The notes under the pieces were generated by a model, which saw only the letters and a program-made list of their open reading frames with translations, searched no databases and was not told where the DNA came from. Positions 26,931 through 36,345 of a stretch of DNA of 64,000 bases are shown piece after piece. Both the position numbers and the translations under genes were made by a program. This stretch comes from Mycolicibacterium pulveris (GTDB lineage: Bacteria > Actinomycetota > Actinomycetes > Mycobacteriales > Mycobacteriaceae): assembly GCF_010725725.1 (NCBI RefSeq), contig NZ_AP022599.1, positions 3,038,001 through 3,102,000 of the forward strand. Direction: 5' to 3'. Each line of letters opens with the position of its first letter. The first letter of the stretch is position 1.

Positions 26931-27554
26931 TCACCGGCGGCGTAGCCGCTGCACGCCCGCGGCGCGCAACTCCAGCGCGGCCAGGCCCTGGATCGCCACC
27001 GCGTCGTAGTTGCGCCAGGCGCCCACCGGGTCCGCGTGTATCTGCGCCAGCTGCACCAGCGGCCGGTTGGCCAGCGCCCGCAGCGCCAACAACTGTTCGC
27101 CCGCAGGGGTGCGGGCCAGCGTGATCGCCGTCCACTTGCGGCGGGCGAACCGCACCCGCAGCATCAGCCACGGCATCGCGACGAACAGGATCGGCGGAGC
27201 CGCGACGGCGATCGCCAGCACCCACGCCAGCCACGACGCGGTGGTGTCGAGGTTGTGCCCCGCACCCGCGATTTGCAGCGCCGCCTCGCTGGCCGCCCGC
27301 AGTGGCGCGGCCAGGGCCTGGCCGATCAGGGGCACGTCGTCGGCTTGGCCGCCCGCGGCGTCGAGGTTGCCGGCGATGCCGTTCGCCCCGGCCTCGACCT
27401 CGCGGCCGACCGTGGCGATCGTGGACACCGCGGAGTGGACGGCCGCGCCGACCGATAACCACACGATGGTCCAGCCGAGCACGACGATGTCGCTGACGAA
27501 CTGGCCGACGAAGCGGGAGGGCGTCGTGGCGTAGGGAAGAAACCGCGAACTCAT
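26931..27554 (-). CDS. two-TM membrane protein (Rv0779c type)
   Basis: A 207-residue protein with two hydrophobic segments: DIVVLGWTIVWLSVGAAVHS (about residues 22-41) and WLAWVLAIAVAAPPILFVAM (about 109-128). They are separated by a roughly 70-residue soluble loop (EVEAGANGIAGNLDAAGGQ). The cytoplasmic tail contains WTAITLARTPAGEQLLALRA, and the protein ends in a basic GVQRLRRR. Similar mycobacterial proteins are annotated only as conserved membrane proteins. Divergent from purC by 30 nt, so the two promoters overlap. Function unknown. Confidence 0.8.
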   Translation of the reverse strand: MSSRFLPYATTPSRFVGQFVSDIVVLGWTIVWLSVGAAVHSAVSTIATVGREVEAGANGIAGNLDAAGGQADDVPLIGQALAAPLRAASEAALQIAGAGHNLDTTASWLAWVLAIAVAAPPILFVAMPWLMLRVRFARRKWTAITLARTPAGEQLLALRALANRPLVQLAQIHADPVGAWRNYDAVAIQGLAALELRAAGVQRLRRR

Positions 27555-27572
27555 GGGGTTGATGCTGCCCGA

Positions 27573-27578
27573 TAGGCT
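27573..27578 (+). promoter_or_regulatory. -10 box of leaderless purC
   Basis: TAGGCT, 6 nt, then GTG 27585. Located within the 30-bp divergent gap shared with the membrane-protein gene. Confidence 0.55.
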
Positions 27579-27584
27579 GGCCGG

Positions 27585-28490
27585 GTGCGCCCCGCTCTGT
27601 CCGACTACCAACATCTGGCCAGCGGCAAGGTCCGCGAGCTGTATCGCGTCGACGACGAGACGCTGCTGTTCGTCGCCACCGACCGCATCTCCGCCTACGA
27701 CTACATCCTGGACTCGCAGATCCCCGACAAGGGCCGCATTCTGACCGCGATGAGCGTGTTCTTCTTCGACCTCTTGAGCCGGTCGGGTGACGCGCCCAAC
27801 CACCTGGCCGGGCCGCCCGACGACGAGCGCATCCCCGAGGACGTGCTCGGCCGCGCGTTGGTGGTGCAGAAGCTGCAGATGCTGCCGGTTGAGGCGGTGG
27901 CCCGCGGCTATCTGACCGGATCGGGTCTGATCGACTATCAGAAGACCGGGATGCTGTGCGGCATCCCGCTGCCCCCCGGCCTGAGCGAGGCCAGCAGGTT
28001 CCCCGAGCCGCTGTTCACCCCCGCGACGAAAGCCGAACTGGGGGAGCACGATGAGAACATCTCCTTCGAGGCGGTGGTGGACCTGATCGGTGCCGAGCGA
28101 GCCCATCAGGTGCGCGAACGCACGCTGCAGACCTACCGGCAGGGCGCCGATTACGCGCTCACCAAAGGCATCATCATTGCCGACACGAAGTTCGAATTCG
28201 GCGTGGACGCCGACGGCACCCTACGGTTGGCCGACGAAGTGTTCACCCCCGACTCGAGCAGGTACTGGCGCGCCGACGACTGGCAAGAGGGTGTTGTGCA
28301 GCAGAGCTTCGACAAACAGTTCGTCCGCAATTGGCTCACCAGCCCCGAGTCCGGATGGGACCGCCACGGCGACACCCCGCCGCCGGCCCTGCCGCAGCAC
28401 ATCGTCGATGCGACGCGGGCCCGCTATATCGAGGCCTACGAACGTATCTCGGGTCGCAAGTTCGACGATTGGATCGGGTCTGCCGCGTGA
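27585..28490 (+). CDS. purC: SAICAR synthetase
   Basis: A 301-residue enzyme that ligates CAIR and aspartate with ATP to give SAICAR. It shows [20 protein letters not shown] (nucleotide-binding start with the conserved GK/R), [32 protein letters not shown] (CAIR site), [12 protein letters not shown] and [15 protein letters not shown] start 6 nt after TAGGCT, so probably leaderless. Overlaps ptrB by GTGA. Confidence 0.97.
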   Translation: MRPALSDYQHLASGKVRELYRVDDETLLFVATDRISAYDYILDSQIPDKGRILTAMSVFFFDLLSRSGDAPNHLAGPPDDERIPEDVLGRALVVQKLQMLPVEAVARGYLTGSGLIDYQKTGMLCGIPLPPGLSEASRFPEPLFTPATKAELGEHDENISFEAVVDLIGAERAHQVRERTLQTYRQGADYALTKGIIIADTKFEFGVDADGTLRLADEVFTPDSSRYWRADDWQEGVVQQSFDKQFVRNWLTSPESGWDRHGDTPPPALPQHIVDATRARYIEAYERISGRKFDDWIGSAA

Positions 28491-30592
28491 ATCCACCAGA
28501 AGCCAAACGCATCGAACACCGGCGCGAGCATCACGGCGACGTCTTCATCGATCCCTACGAATGGCTGCGCGACAAGTCCAATCCCGAAGTCATCGAGCAC
28601 CTCAACGCGGAGAACGCCTACACCGAACACGTCACCGCGCATCTGGCCCCGTTGCGCCAGACGATCTTCGAGGAAATCAAGGCCCGCACCAAAGAGACCG
28701 ACCTGTCCGTGCCGACCCGGCGCCTGAACTGGTGGTACTACGCCCGCAGCTTCGAAGGCAAGCAGTACAGCGTGCACTGCCGCTGCCCGGTCGAAGACCC
28801 CGACGACTGGACCCCGCCGGTGCTCGACGAGAACACCGAGATTCCCGGCGAGCAGGTGCTTCTCGACGAGAACCTCGAAGCCGACGGGCACGACTTTTTC
28901 GCGCTGGGCGCCGCGTCGGTGAGCCTTGACGGGCACGTGCTGGCGTATTCGGTGGACGTCAAGGGCGACGAGCGCTACACGTTGCGGTTCAAGGACTTAC
29001 GCACCGGGGAGCTGTTCGACGACGAGATCGAGAACATCGCCGCCGGTGTGACGTGGGCGGCCGACAACCGCACGGTCTACTACACGACCGTCGACGACGC
29101 ATGGCGTCCCGACACCGTCTGGCGCCACCGCCTCGGATCCGGGCTGCCCGCCGAACGCGCCTATCACGAACCCGACGAACGGTTCTGGCTTGCGGTGGGC
29201 CGTACCCGAAGCGACAAGTACATCCTCATCGCCGCGGGCAGCGCCGTCACCACGGAGATTCGCTACGCCGACGCGCACGATCCGCAGGCCGAGTTCACCA
29301 CGGTGTGGCCGCGCCGCGAACTCGTCGAGTACTCCGTCGAACACGCCGTCGTCGGCGGCGAGGACCGGTTCCTGATCCTGCACAACGACGGCGCGGAGAA
29401 CTTCACGCTCGTCGAGGCGCCGGTGGCAGACCCCACCTCGACGCGCACGCTGATCGAGCACCGCGACGATGTGCGGCTGGACTCGGTGGACGCCTTCGAA
29501 GCACACCTGGTCGTCGGGTACCGCGGCGAGGCGTTGCCGAAGATCCAGCTGTGGGCCGTGCACGCCGACGGCAGCTACGGGCGTCCGCAGGACATCACCT
29601 TCGACTCCGAGCTGACGTCGGCGGGCCTTGCCGGCAACCCGAACTGGAGCTCACCGAAGCTACGGATCGGCGCCACCTCCTTCGTCACCCCCGTGCGGAT
29701 CTACGATCTGGACCTGCAGACCGGCGAACGCACGCTGCTGCGCGAGCAGCCGGTGCTCGGCGACTACCGCCCGGAGGATTACGTGGAGCGCCGGGATTGG
29801 GCCGTGGCGCCGGACGGCGTCCGTGTGCCGATCTCGATCGTGCACCGCATCGGCCTGCAGTTCCCGGCGCCGACGCTGCTGTACGGCTACGGAGCCTACG
29901 AGATGTGCGAAGACCCCCGGTTCTCCATCGCGCGGCTGTCGTTGCTCGACCGCGGAATGGTGTTCGCGGCCGCGCATGTTCGCGGCGGTGGCGAGCTCGG
30001 CAGGCACTGGTACGAAGACGGCAAGATGCTGAACAAGAAGAACAGCTTCACTGACTTCATCGCCGTCGCAGAGCATCTGGTGCAGACCGACGTCACGCGC
30101 CCGGAGAACCTGGTGGCGCACGGCGGCAGCGCGGGCGGGCTTCTGGTGGGTGCGGTGGCCAACATGGCACCCGAGCTGTTCGCAGGCGTCCTGGCCGTGG
30201 TGCCCTTCGTGGACCCGCTCACCACGATACTCGACCCGTCGCTGCCGTTGACGGTCACCGAATGGGACGAGTGGGGAAATCCCTTGGAGGACAGGGACGT
30301 CTACGAGTACATGAAGTCCTACTCGCCCTACGAGAACGTCGAAGCCAAACGGTATCCGAAGATCCTGGCGATGACATCGCTCCACGACACCAGGGTCTAC
30401 TACGTCGAGCCGGCCAAATGGGTGGCCGCCCTTCGGTATACCAAGACCGACAACGAGCCGGTGCTGTTGAAGACCGAGATGAACGCGGGCCACGGCGGAA
30501 TCAGCGGGCGCTACGAACGCTGGAAGGAAACCGCCTTCCAGTACGCCTGGCTGCTAGATGCCGCCAAGGCCGACCACGGCGGCGGCGCCTAA
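28487..30592 (+). CDS. ptrB: oligopeptidase B, S9 prolyl-oligopeptidase family
   Basis: A 701-residue intact serine peptidase. The N-terminal 400 residues are the beta-propeller lid that restricts entry to peptides. The C-terminal alpha/beta hydrolase has the nucleophile Ser548 in [12 protein letters not shown], Asp in the [12 protein letters not shown] region and His669 in [10 protein letters not shown]. Oligopeptidase B cleaves after Arg/Lys in short peptides in the cytosol. In M. tuberculosis the gene is split into ptrBa and ptrBb; here it reads through. It overlaps purC at the start (GTGA) and the doxX-like gene at the end by 39 nt. Confidence 0.95.
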   Translation: MNPPEAKRIEHRREHHGDVFIDPYEWLRDKSNPEVIEHLNAENAYTEHVTAHLAPLRQTIFEEIKARTKETDLSVPTRRLNWWYYARSFEGKQYSVHCRCPVEDPDDWTPPVLDENTEIPGEQVLLDENLEADGHDFFALGAASVSLDGHVLAYSVDVKGDERYTLRFKDLRTGELFDDEIENIAAGVTWAADNRTVYYTTVDDAWRPDTVWRHRLGSGLPAERAYHEPDERFWLAVGRTRSDKYILIAAGSAVTTEIRYADAHDPQAEFTTVWPRRELVEYSVEHAVVGGEDRFLILHNDGAENFTLVEAPVADPTSTRTLIEHRDDVRLDSVDAFEAHLVVGYRGEALPKIQLWAVHADGSYGRPQDITFDSELTSAGLAGNPNWSSPKLRIGATSFVTPVRIYDLDLQTGERTLLREQPVLGDYRPEDYVERRDWAVAPDGVRVPISIVHRIGLQFPAPTLLYGYGAYEMCEDPRFSIARLSLLDRGMVFAAAHVRGGGELGRHWYEDGKMLNKKNSFTDFIAVAEHLVQTDVTRPENLVAHGGSAGGLLVGAVANMAPELFAGVLAVVPFVDPLTTILDPSLPLTVTEWDEWGNPLEDRDVYEYMKSYSPYENVEAKRYPKILAMTSLHDTRVYYVEPAKWVAALRYTKTDNEPVLLKTEMNAGHGGISGRYERWKETAFQYAWLLDAAKADHGGGA

Positions 30593-31000
30593 GAACAGCA
30601 CCTGCTCGGCGGTGCGCAGGTCCAGCCGGGTCGTCATCGACTTCGGCGCGTTGGGCATCCGCGCGGCATAGACGTTCGCGGGGAACATCACCAGCAGAAG
30701 CACGAACAGGCCCACCGCCGCGGCCACCCGGGTCGGTGGATACAGCAGCCCGGCGGCCCCGACCAGCTCGAGCACGCCGGTGACCGTCACCAGCAGCGCG
30801 GGCGCGGGCAGCCGCGGCGGGACGATCGCGATCATGTCGCGGCGCAGCGGGTTGACGAAGTGCGCGACACCGGTGAGCACGAACATCGCGGCCAGGCCCA
30901 CGGCGATCGCCGAGGGCCAACTGTCGACGAAGCCGACACCCAGCCGACCGGCCAGCCGGGCGGCGAGCGTGCTCAGGACGAGGGTGACGACGACGATCAT
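30554..31000 (-). CDS. DoxX-like membrane protein
   Basis: A 148-residue protein with four hydrophobic helices: MIVVVTLVLSTLAARLAG, AIAVGLAAMFVLTGVAHFVN, LLVTVTGVLELVGAAGLLYP and AAAVGLFVLLLVMFPANVYA. GVAHFVNP and ELVGAAGLL are typical of the DoxX/DoxD-like family, whose members associate with membrane redox or detoxification systems. ATG 31000 has GGAG 6 nt upstream. Its last 13 codons overlap the 3' end of ptrB on the other strand. Divergent from a TetR gene across an inverted repeat, which suggests repression by that TetR. Confidence 0.85.
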   Translation of the reverse strand: MIVVVTLVLSTLAARLAGRLGVGFVDSWPSAIAVGLAAMFVLTGVAHFVNPLRRDMIAIVPPRLPAPALLVTVTGVLELVGAAGLLYPPTRVAAAVGLFVLLLVMFPANVYAARMPNAPKSMTTRLDLRTAEQVLFLGAAAVVGLGGI

Positions 31001-31009
31001 GACGAACTC

Positions 31010-31065
31010 CAATCTTGACAGTGACAAGTTCACGATAGGAGGCAATCTAGCCATTGTCAAGATTG
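31010..31065. promoter_or_regulatory. inverted repeat between doxX-like and tetR genes
   Basis: CAATCTTGACA (31010-31020) and TGTCAAGATTG (31055-31065) are perfect 11-bp inverted arms 34 nt apart in an 83-bp divergent promoter. A nested imperfect dyad, TTGACAGTGACAA, is centred on 31021. They are probably operators of the adjacent TetR acting at both promoters. Confidence 0.55.
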
Positions 31066-31083
31066 CGGCGTTACCATGGTGCC

Positions 31084-31641
31084 GTGACCAAGGCGTCCTA
31101 CCACCACGGCGACCTGAGGGCCGCCATCCTGGCGCGCGCCGCCGAGCTCGTTGCCGAGCGCGGCGCCGACGGCGTCTCGCTGCGCGAGCTGGCCCGCGCG
31201 GCCGGCGTCTCCCATGCCGCACCCGCGCATCACTTCACCGACCGCCGCGGGCTGTTCACCGCGCTGGCGGCCGAGGGCTGGCGGTTGCTGGCGGCCGAGC
31301 TCGCCGAGGCGACACCGGAGTTCATCGACGCCGCGCTGGCCTACGTGCGGTTCGCACTCGACCATCCCGGTCACTATGCGGTGATGTTCGACCGGTCGCT
31401 GGTCAACCCCGAGGACCCCGAGCTGATCGCGGCCGTTGGTGCGGCGGGAAGTGAACTGGCCCAGGGCGTCGGCACCCTCGCCGACGACAGGGCGATCGCC
31501 GACCCGCAGGCCGCGGCGCTGGCGGCATGGTCTCTGGTGCACGGGTTTTCGCTGCTGTGGCTGAACAAGACCATCGCCACCGACGACGATCCGATCGCAC
31601 TGGTGCACCGCGTCGCGGGCATGTTGTTCAAGAACGAGTAG
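31084..31641 (+). CDS. TetR-family regulator
   Basis: A 185-residue TetR. HTH region LRELARAAGVSHAAPAHHFT at about residues 31-50, with His-rich recognition helix; C-terminal WHG-type segment HGFSLLWLNKTI. GTG start lies 6 nt after TACCAT (31072-31077), a leaderless arrangement. It probably represses itself and the divergent DoxX-like gene through the paired repeats between them. A glutathione-peroxidase-like gene follows 10 nt later, which hints at an oxidative or electrophile signal. Confidence 0.88.
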   Translation: MTKASYHHGDLRAAILARAAELVAERGADGVSLRELARAAGVSHAAPAHHFTDRRGLFTALAAEGWRLLAAELAEATPEFIDAALAYVRFALDHPGHYAVMFDRSLVNPEDPELIAAVGAAGSELAQGVGTLADDRAIADPQAAALAAWSLVHGFSLLWLNKTIATDDDPIALVHRVAGMLFKNE

Positions 31642-31651
31642 CGTGCCAGTC

Positions 31652-32149
31652 ATGACCGACACACCGTTGACCGACATCCCGCTGACCACCCTCGACGGCA
31701 AGGCCACCACGCTCGGGCAACTGGCCGACGGCGCCGCGCTGGTCGTCAACGTCGCCTCCAAGTGCGGCCTGACCCCGCAATACACGGCGCTGGAGCAGTT
31801 GGCGAAGGACTATCGCGATCGTGGGTTCACCGTGATCGGGGTGCCGTGCAACCAGTTCATGGGCCAGGAACCCGGCACTGCCGAGGAGATCCAGGAGTTC
31901 TGCTCGACCACCTACGGCGTGACGTTTCCGCTGCTGGCCAAGACCGACGTCAACGGGCCCCAGCGCCATCCGCTCTATGAGCAGTTGACCAAGACGCCCG
32001 ACGCCGACGGTGAAGCCGGCGACATCCAGTGGAACTTCGAGAAGTTCCTGCTCGGTCCGGGTGGCAAGGTGGCCAAGAGGTTCCGGCCCCGCACCGAGCC
32101 CGACGCGCCCGAGGTGATCGCCGCCATCGAAGAGGTCTTGCCGCGGTAA
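31652..32149 (+). CDS. glutathione-peroxidase-family thiol peroxidase
   Basis: A 165-residue thioredoxin-fold peroxidase. Peroxidatic Cys38 is in NVASKCGLTPQY, with the GPx signature GVPCNQFMGQEPG and the WNFEKFLL tetrad Trp/Asn motif. Mycobacteria lack glutathione, so the reductant is probably thioredoxin or mycothiol-linked. ATG 31652 lies 7 nt after TAGCGT (31639-31644), which overlaps the TetR stop codon, so it may have its own leaderless transcript or be read through from tetR. Confidence 0.92.
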   Translation: MTDTPLTDIPLTTLDGKATTLGQLADGAALVVNVASKCGLTPQYTALEQLAKDYRDRGFTVIGVPCNQFMGQEPGTAEEIQEFCSTTYGVTFPLLAKTDVNGPQRHPLYEQLTKTPDADGEAGDIQWNFEKFLLGPGGKVAKRFRPRTEPDAPEVIAAIEEVLPR

Positions 32150-32216
32150 GCCTGCGGCCAATTGCCGTCCGGGTGTCGGTCACCATCGCGACACCTGACG
32201 TCGCCATACTGCAGGC

Positions 32217-32921
32217 GTGGCCGGGCAACTGATCGTCTCGCTCTCCGGGATCCGCGACCGTACGCTGCCCGACGTCGACGCGTTCTGTGCGCAACTGGAC
32301 GCGCGCGGGGTGCCGGCGTCGTTCCTGGTGGCGCCCCGGCTCAAGGGCGGCTACCGGATTGAGGCCGACGCGCCCACCGTGGACTGGCTGACGGCGCGCC
32401 GTGACGGCGGTGACGCCGTCGTGTTGCACGGCTTCGATGAGGCCGCGACCAAGAAGCGCCGCAGCGAATTCGCGACGCTGCCCGCGCACGAGGCGAGCCT
32501 GCGGCTGCTCGGCGCCGACCGCGTGCTGGAGCACGTCGGCCTGCGCACCCGGCTCTTCGTCGCACCGGGCTGGACGGTATCGCAGGGCACCATGACGGCG
32601 TTGCCGCGCAACGGGTTTCGCCTTGTCGCCGGGTTGAGCGGAATCACCGACCTGGTCCGCCGGACGACGGTGCGCGCCCGGGTGCTCGGCGTCGGCGAGG
32701 GCTTCCTGTCCGAACCCTGGTGGTGCCGAACGCTGGTGCTGTCCGCGCAACGCACCGCGCGTCGCGACGGCGTCGTGCGGATCGCGGTCGCCGCCCGACA
32801 TCTGCGCAAGCCCGGACCGCGGCAGGCGATGCTCGACGCCGTCGACCTCGCGCTCCTGCACGGATGTGAAGCCACCGTCTACCGGTGGCGGCCGCACCCC
32901 GCGTTGCCGGCCGCGGCATAG
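32217..32921 (+). CDS. DUF2334/polysaccharide-deacetylase-like protein (Rv0784 type)
   Basis: A 234-residue protein with a NodB-like barrel trace: AGQLIVSLSGIRDRTLPDVD at the start, GVPASFLVAPRLKGG, VVLHGFDEAA (the LHG-type loop that carries metal His in deacetylases), and FVAPGWTVSQGTMTALPRNG. The canonical DD and HSxxH motifs are not evident, so it may be a degenerate or altered-specificity member. No signal peptide. GTG 32217 is 6 nt after CATACT, a weak leaderless promoter. Precedes the FAD enzyme by 24 nt. Confidence 0.75.
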   Translation: MAGQLIVSLSGIRDRTLPDVDAFCAQLDARGVPASFLVAPRLKGGYRIEADAPTVDWLTARRDGGDAVVLHGFDEAATKKRRSEFATLPAHEASLRLLGADRVLEHVGLRTRLFVAPGWTVSQGTMTALPRNGFRLVAGLSGITDLVRRTTVRARVLGVGEGFLSEPWWCRTLVLSAQRTARRDGVVRIAVAARHLRKPGPRQAMLDAVDLALLHGCEATVYRWRPHPALPAAA

Positions 32922-32945
32922 CCCCGGCCCGCTAACGTGGCGGCC

Positions 32946-34580
32946 ATGGCAGATGCTGACGTCATCGTCGTAGGAGCCGGGCTCGCCGGGCTGGTCGCGG
33001 CGTGCGAAGTCCTCGACCGCGGCCGTCGCGTGCTGATCGTGGACCAGGAGAACGCCAACAATCTCGGCGGCCAGGCGTACTGGTCGTTCGGGGGGCTGTT
33101 CTTCGTCGACAGCCCCGAACAGCGCAGGCTCGGCATCCGGGACAGCCACGAGCTGGCGCTGCAGGACTGGCTCGGCACGGCGGGATTCGACCGGCCCGAG
33201 GACCACTGGCCGCGGCGGTGGGCGCACGCCTACGTCGACTTCGCGGCCGGCGAGAAGCGCAGCTGGTTGCGCGAGCGCGGATTGCGGATCTTCCCGCTCG
33301 TCGGGTGGGCGGAACGCGGCGGCTACGACGCACGCGGGCACGGCAACTCGGTGCCGCGGTTCCACATCACCTGGGGCACCGGGCCGGCGCTCGTCGACAT
33401 CTTCGCGCGCCGGCTGCTCGGATCGCCCGCGGTGACGTTCAAGCACCGCCACCGCGTCGACGAGCTGATCGTCGAGAACGGCGCGGTGGTCGGGGTGCGC
33501 GGCGCGGTGCTGGAACCGTCGAACTCGGCCCGCGGTGTGGCGTCGTCGCGAAACACCGTCGGCGACTTCGAGTTCCGCGCCGGCGCCGTCGTCGTCGCCA
33601 GCGGCGGCATCGGTGGCAACCACGACCTGGTGCGGCAGAACTGGCCCAAGCGGATGGGCCGGGTACCCGGCCAACTGCTGTCGGGTGTGCCCGCGCACGT
33701 CGACGGGCGGATGATCGGCATCGCCGAGACGGCGGGCGCGCGGGTCATCAACAGCGACCGCATGTGGCACTACACCGAGGGCATCACCAACTACGATCCG
33801 ATCTGGCCCAGGCACGGCATCCGCATCCTGCCAGGCCCGTCGTCGCTGTGGTTGGATGCACACGGAAACCGCCTGCCCGCACCGCTGTATCCCGGCTTCG
33901 ACACGCTCGGCACGCTGGAACACATCGCGCAGACGGGCCAGGACTACACGTGGTTCATCCTCAACGCCCGCATCATCGCCAAGGAGTTCGCGCTGTCGGG
34001 CCAGGAGCAGAACCCCGACCTGACCGGTCGCAGCATCCGCGAAGTCCTGCGCCGGGTGCGAAGAGGGGCGCCGGCACCGGTGCAGGCCTTCGTCGACCGC
34101 GGGGTGGACTTCGTCAGCGCGAACACGTTGCGCGACTTGGTTTCCGCGATGAACGACGTGCCCGATGTGCTACCGCTGGATTACTCAACGGTGGAAGCCG
34201 AGGTCACCGCCCGTGACCGCGAGGTGGCCAACACGTTCACCAAGGACATGCAGATCGCCTCGATCCGGGTGGCGCGCAACTACCTGGGCGACCGGGTCAG
34301 CCGCGTCGTCGCCCCGCACCGGCTCACCGACCCGAAGGCGGGCCCGCTGATCGCGGTGAAGCTGCACATCCTGACACGAAAATCGTTGGGCGGCTTGGAA
34401 ACCGACCTGGACTCGCGGGTCCTCAAGCCCGACGGCAGTGTGTTCGATGGGCTGTATGCCGCGGGGGAGGCCGCCGGGTTCGGGGGCGGCGGGGTGCACG
34501 GCTACCGCTCGCTGGAGGGCACCTTCCTCGGCGGCTGCGTGTTCTCCGGCCGGGCCGCGGGCCGCGCCGCGAGCTCCTAG
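32946..34580 (+). CDS. FAD-binding dehydrogenase, KstD/fumarate reductase-like (Rv0785 type)
   Basis: A 544-residue flavoprotein. The N-terminal Rossmann loop is DVIVVGAGLAGLVAACEVLD. NNLGGQAYWSFGGLFFV binds flavin, VVVASGGIGGNHDLV is the second FAD loop, and YAAGEAAGFGGGGVHGYRSL is the C-terminal FAD contact. The arrangement resembles 3-ketosteroid dehydrogenases and fumarate reductase flavoproteins, but substrate residues cannot be assigned by eye. ATG is 7 nt after TAACGT (32933-32938), so leaderless. Ends before a TRIT-like hairpin. Confidence 0.88.
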   Translation: MADADVIVVGAGLAGLVAACEVLDRGRRVLIVDQENANNLGGQAYWSFGGLFFVDSPEQRRLGIRDSHELALQDWLGTAGFDRPEDHWPRRWAHAYVDFAAGEKRSWLRERGLRIFPLVGWAERGGYDARGHGNSVPRFHITWGTGPALVDIFARRLLGSPAVTFKHRHRVDELIVENGAVVGVRGAVLEPSNSARGVASSRNTVGDFEFRAGAVVVASGGIGGNHDLVRQNWPKRMGRVPGQLLSGVPAHVDGRMIGIAETAGARVINSDRMWHYTEGITNYDPIWPRHGIRILPGPSSLWLDAHGNRLPAPLYPGFDTLGTLEHIAQTGQDYTWFILNARIIAKEFALSGQEQNPDLTGRSIREVLRRVRRGAPAPVQAFVDRGVDFVSANTLRDLVSAMNDVPDVLPLDYSTVEAEVTARDREVANTFTKDMQIASIRVARNYLGDRVSRVVAPHRLTDPKAGPLIAVKLHILTRKSLGGLETDLDSRVLKPDGSVFDGLYAAGEAAGFGGGGVHGYRSLEGTFLGGCVFSGRAAGRAASS

Positions 34581-34610
34581 GGGGACACCGCTTTGACGGG
34601 CTCTCAACGG

Positions 34611-34670
34611 GCGAGCAGACGTGTACACCCCCTGTTGGGCCCCGAAAAGGGGGTGTACACGACTGCTCGC
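34611..34670. terminator. bidirectional long hairpin (TRIT-like), copy 2
   Basis: 22-bp arms at 34611-34632 and 34649-34670 with one mismatch, beginning GCGAGCAG and ending CTGCTCGC, loop of 16 nt. It lies between the convergent FAD dehydrogenase and MBL genes. Same family as copies at 19578 and 46020. Confidence 0.78.
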
Positions 34671-34696
34671 GGTCAGGAGGCCCGCGCCGCCGCCCC

Positions 34697-35359
34697 TTAG
34701 AAGGCGACCCCGTCCTCCTCGGGAAGCACCCGGAAATCGGTGTCGGTCATCTCCGAGAGCCGGTCGTAGAAGATGCCGCGGGCGCTCGGGTCGATGATCG
34801 CCTGGTGGATCGGCACCGCGTGCGTCGGCCCCACCGCACGCAGATAGTCCACCGCCTCGGAGATCTTCATCCACGGCGCCGCCGCGGGAGTCGCCAGCAC
34901 GTCGACCGGCTCGCCCGGGGTGAACAGCGCGTCGCCGGGGTGCATCAGGCGCGCCGCGTGGGTGCCATCGCCGATCAGATAGGAGATGTTGTCGATGACG
35001 GGGATCTCGGGATGGATCACCGCGTGCCGACCTCCGGCCCCGCGCACGGTCAGATGCCCGATCCGCAGCTCGTCGCCGACATGGACGGCCTGCCACGGCG
35101 CGCCGAGTTGCGCGGCGGTCTGCGGGTCGGCGTACAGCGCGGCCTGCGGGTTCGCGTCGAGCAGCGCGGGAAGGCGCTGGGTGTCGGCGTGGTCGGGATG
35201 CTGATGGGTGATCAGGATCGCCGAGAGCCCGGTGATGCCCTCGAAACCGTGTGAGAAGACGCCGGGATCGAAGAGAACGGTGGTGTCGGACCCGGAATCC
35301 CCGGAATCGTTTGTGAACTTCGCGAGTAAGCATGAATGTCCGAAATGGGTCAATTCCAT
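34697..35359 (-). CDS. metallo-beta-lactamase-fold hydrolase (Rv0786c type)
   Basis: A 220-residue MBL-fold protein. Zinc ligands HQHPDHAD (HxHxDH motif) near residue 55, with further His in GRHAVIHP and AVPIHQAIID. N-terminus MELTHFGHSCLLAKF is typical of the UlaG-like subgroup. ATG at 35359 follows CACAAT by 6 nt, a near-match to a leaderless -10. Cytosolic. Substrate unknown. Confidence 0.87.
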   Translation of the reverse strand: MELTHFGHSCLLAKFTNDSGDSGSDTTVLFDPGVFSHGFEGITGLSAILITHQHPDHADTQRLPALLDANPQAALYADPQTAAQLGAPWQAVHVGDELRIGHLTVRGAGGRHAVIHPEIPVIDNISYLIGDGTHAARLMHPGDALFTPGEPVDVLATPAAAPWMKISEAVDYLRAVGPTHAVPIHQAIIDPSARGIFYDRLSEMTDTDFRVLPEEDGVAF

Positions 35360-35403
35360 ACCTATATTGTGGCGGCGCACGGCTGTCAGGGGGTGGTGGA
35401 AGC

Positions 35404-36069
35404 GTGCGGATGATGCTCGCGGTGGTGCTCGCGGCCTGCGGTCTGGCCGTCATACCAGGTCCGACGGCGCCAGCCGCTCCGGGGATCTGCCCGCCTGCCT
35501 GCGACACGATCCCCGATTCGGCCTGGATGGTGTCCACCGCGATCCCGCTGTATCCGGTGTATCGCTGGCCGGGACTGGCCGGTCTCGCCGTCACCGCGAC
35601 CGCGCCGCGGTTCGCTTTCGAGGAGGCCTGCGCCAGCCCGCCCGTCGTCGCCGACCCCCGCGACTACGCCGTCGCCGCGCGGGCGACGGTGCCCAACCCG
35701 CCGGGCGAGTGGCAGCTGCAGGCACAGGTGGTGCACTGGCGCGGACCCACGTCGCAGGGCGGCCCGACGGCGGCGCAGACCCTCGAAGTCGCCAAGACCC
35801 GGTTACGCAGCTGCCAGCTGACGGCGCCGTCCGTGTCGCCGTCGATCATCACCGACGGGCCCGATCGGGTCGCCGCGGTGATCAGCGTGGGCGGTCAGCG
35901 GGTGATGCACCAGTACCTGCTGGCGCACCCGGACAGCAGCAGCGTCGTCGAGCTGGCCCTGTGGGCTTCGGTGCCACCGCGGGTGCCTTGGTCACCGGTG
36001 GCGGACGCGCAGGTCTTCGATGCCATGGCGGCCCCGCTGTGCCAGGCGTACGTCGGATCGTGCCGGTGA
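35404..36069 (+). CDS. secreted conserved hypothetical protein
   Basis: A 221-residue protein with a signal peptide (MMLAVVLAACGLAVIPGP, probable cleavage after PAAPG). The mature part has Cys residues spaced as likely disulfides (GICPPACDTIP, EEACASPP, LRSCQLT, PLCQAYVGSC) and a beta-rich middle. I do not recognise the family. Start GTG 35404 or ATG 35410 both leave the signal intact. It precedes purS by 36 nt, but purS has its own -10. Confidence 0.7.
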   Translation: MRMMLAVVLAACGLAVIPGPTAPAAPGICPPACDTIPDSAWMVSTAIPLYPVYRWPGLAGLAVTATAPRFAFEEACASPPVVADPRDYAVAARATVPNPPGEWQLQAQVVHWRGPTSQGGPTAAQTLEVAKTRLRSCQLTAPSVSPSIITDGPDRVAAVISVGGQRVMHQYLLAHPDSSSVVELALWASVPPRVPWSPVADAQVFDAMAAPLCQAYVGSCR

Positions 36070-36092
36070 CGCGCAGGGGCTGAACTCGCCGG

Positions 36093-36098
36093 TACAAT
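36093..36098 (+). promoter_or_regulatory. -10 box of leaderless purS-purQ
   Basis: TACAAT, then 7 nt, then GTG 36106. Closest of the purine boxes to the consensus TATAAT. Confidence 0.6.
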
Positions 36099-36105
36099 TG
36101 TCGCC

Positions 36106-36345
36106 GTGGCAAGGGTGGTGGTGCACGTGATGCCCAAGGCGGAGATTCTGGACCCGCAAGGGCAGGCGATTGTCGGCGCGCTTGGCCGTCTGGGTTTCAA
36201 GGGCGTCTCAGATGTGCGGCAGGGCAAGCGATTTGAACTCGATGTCGATGACAACATCGACGATGACACGTTGGCGCAGATCGCCGAATCGCTGTTGGCG
36301 AACACCGTCATCGAGGACTGGTCGGTGACCAGGGAGCAGTCATGA
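36106..36345 (+). CDS. purS: FGAM synthase subunit PurS
   Basis: A 79-residue small subunit of formylglycinamidine synthase. [20 protein letters not shown] and [20 protein letters not shown] are the family signature. It bridges PurL and PurQ, helping ammonia transfer. GTG start lies 7 nt after TACAAT. Overlaps purQ by ATGA, so the two are made in step; purL is about 5 kb away. Confidence 0.96.
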   Translation: MARVVVHVMPKAEILDPQGQAIVGALGRLGFKGVSDVRQGKRFELDVDDNIDDDTLAQIAESLLANTVIEDWSVTREQS

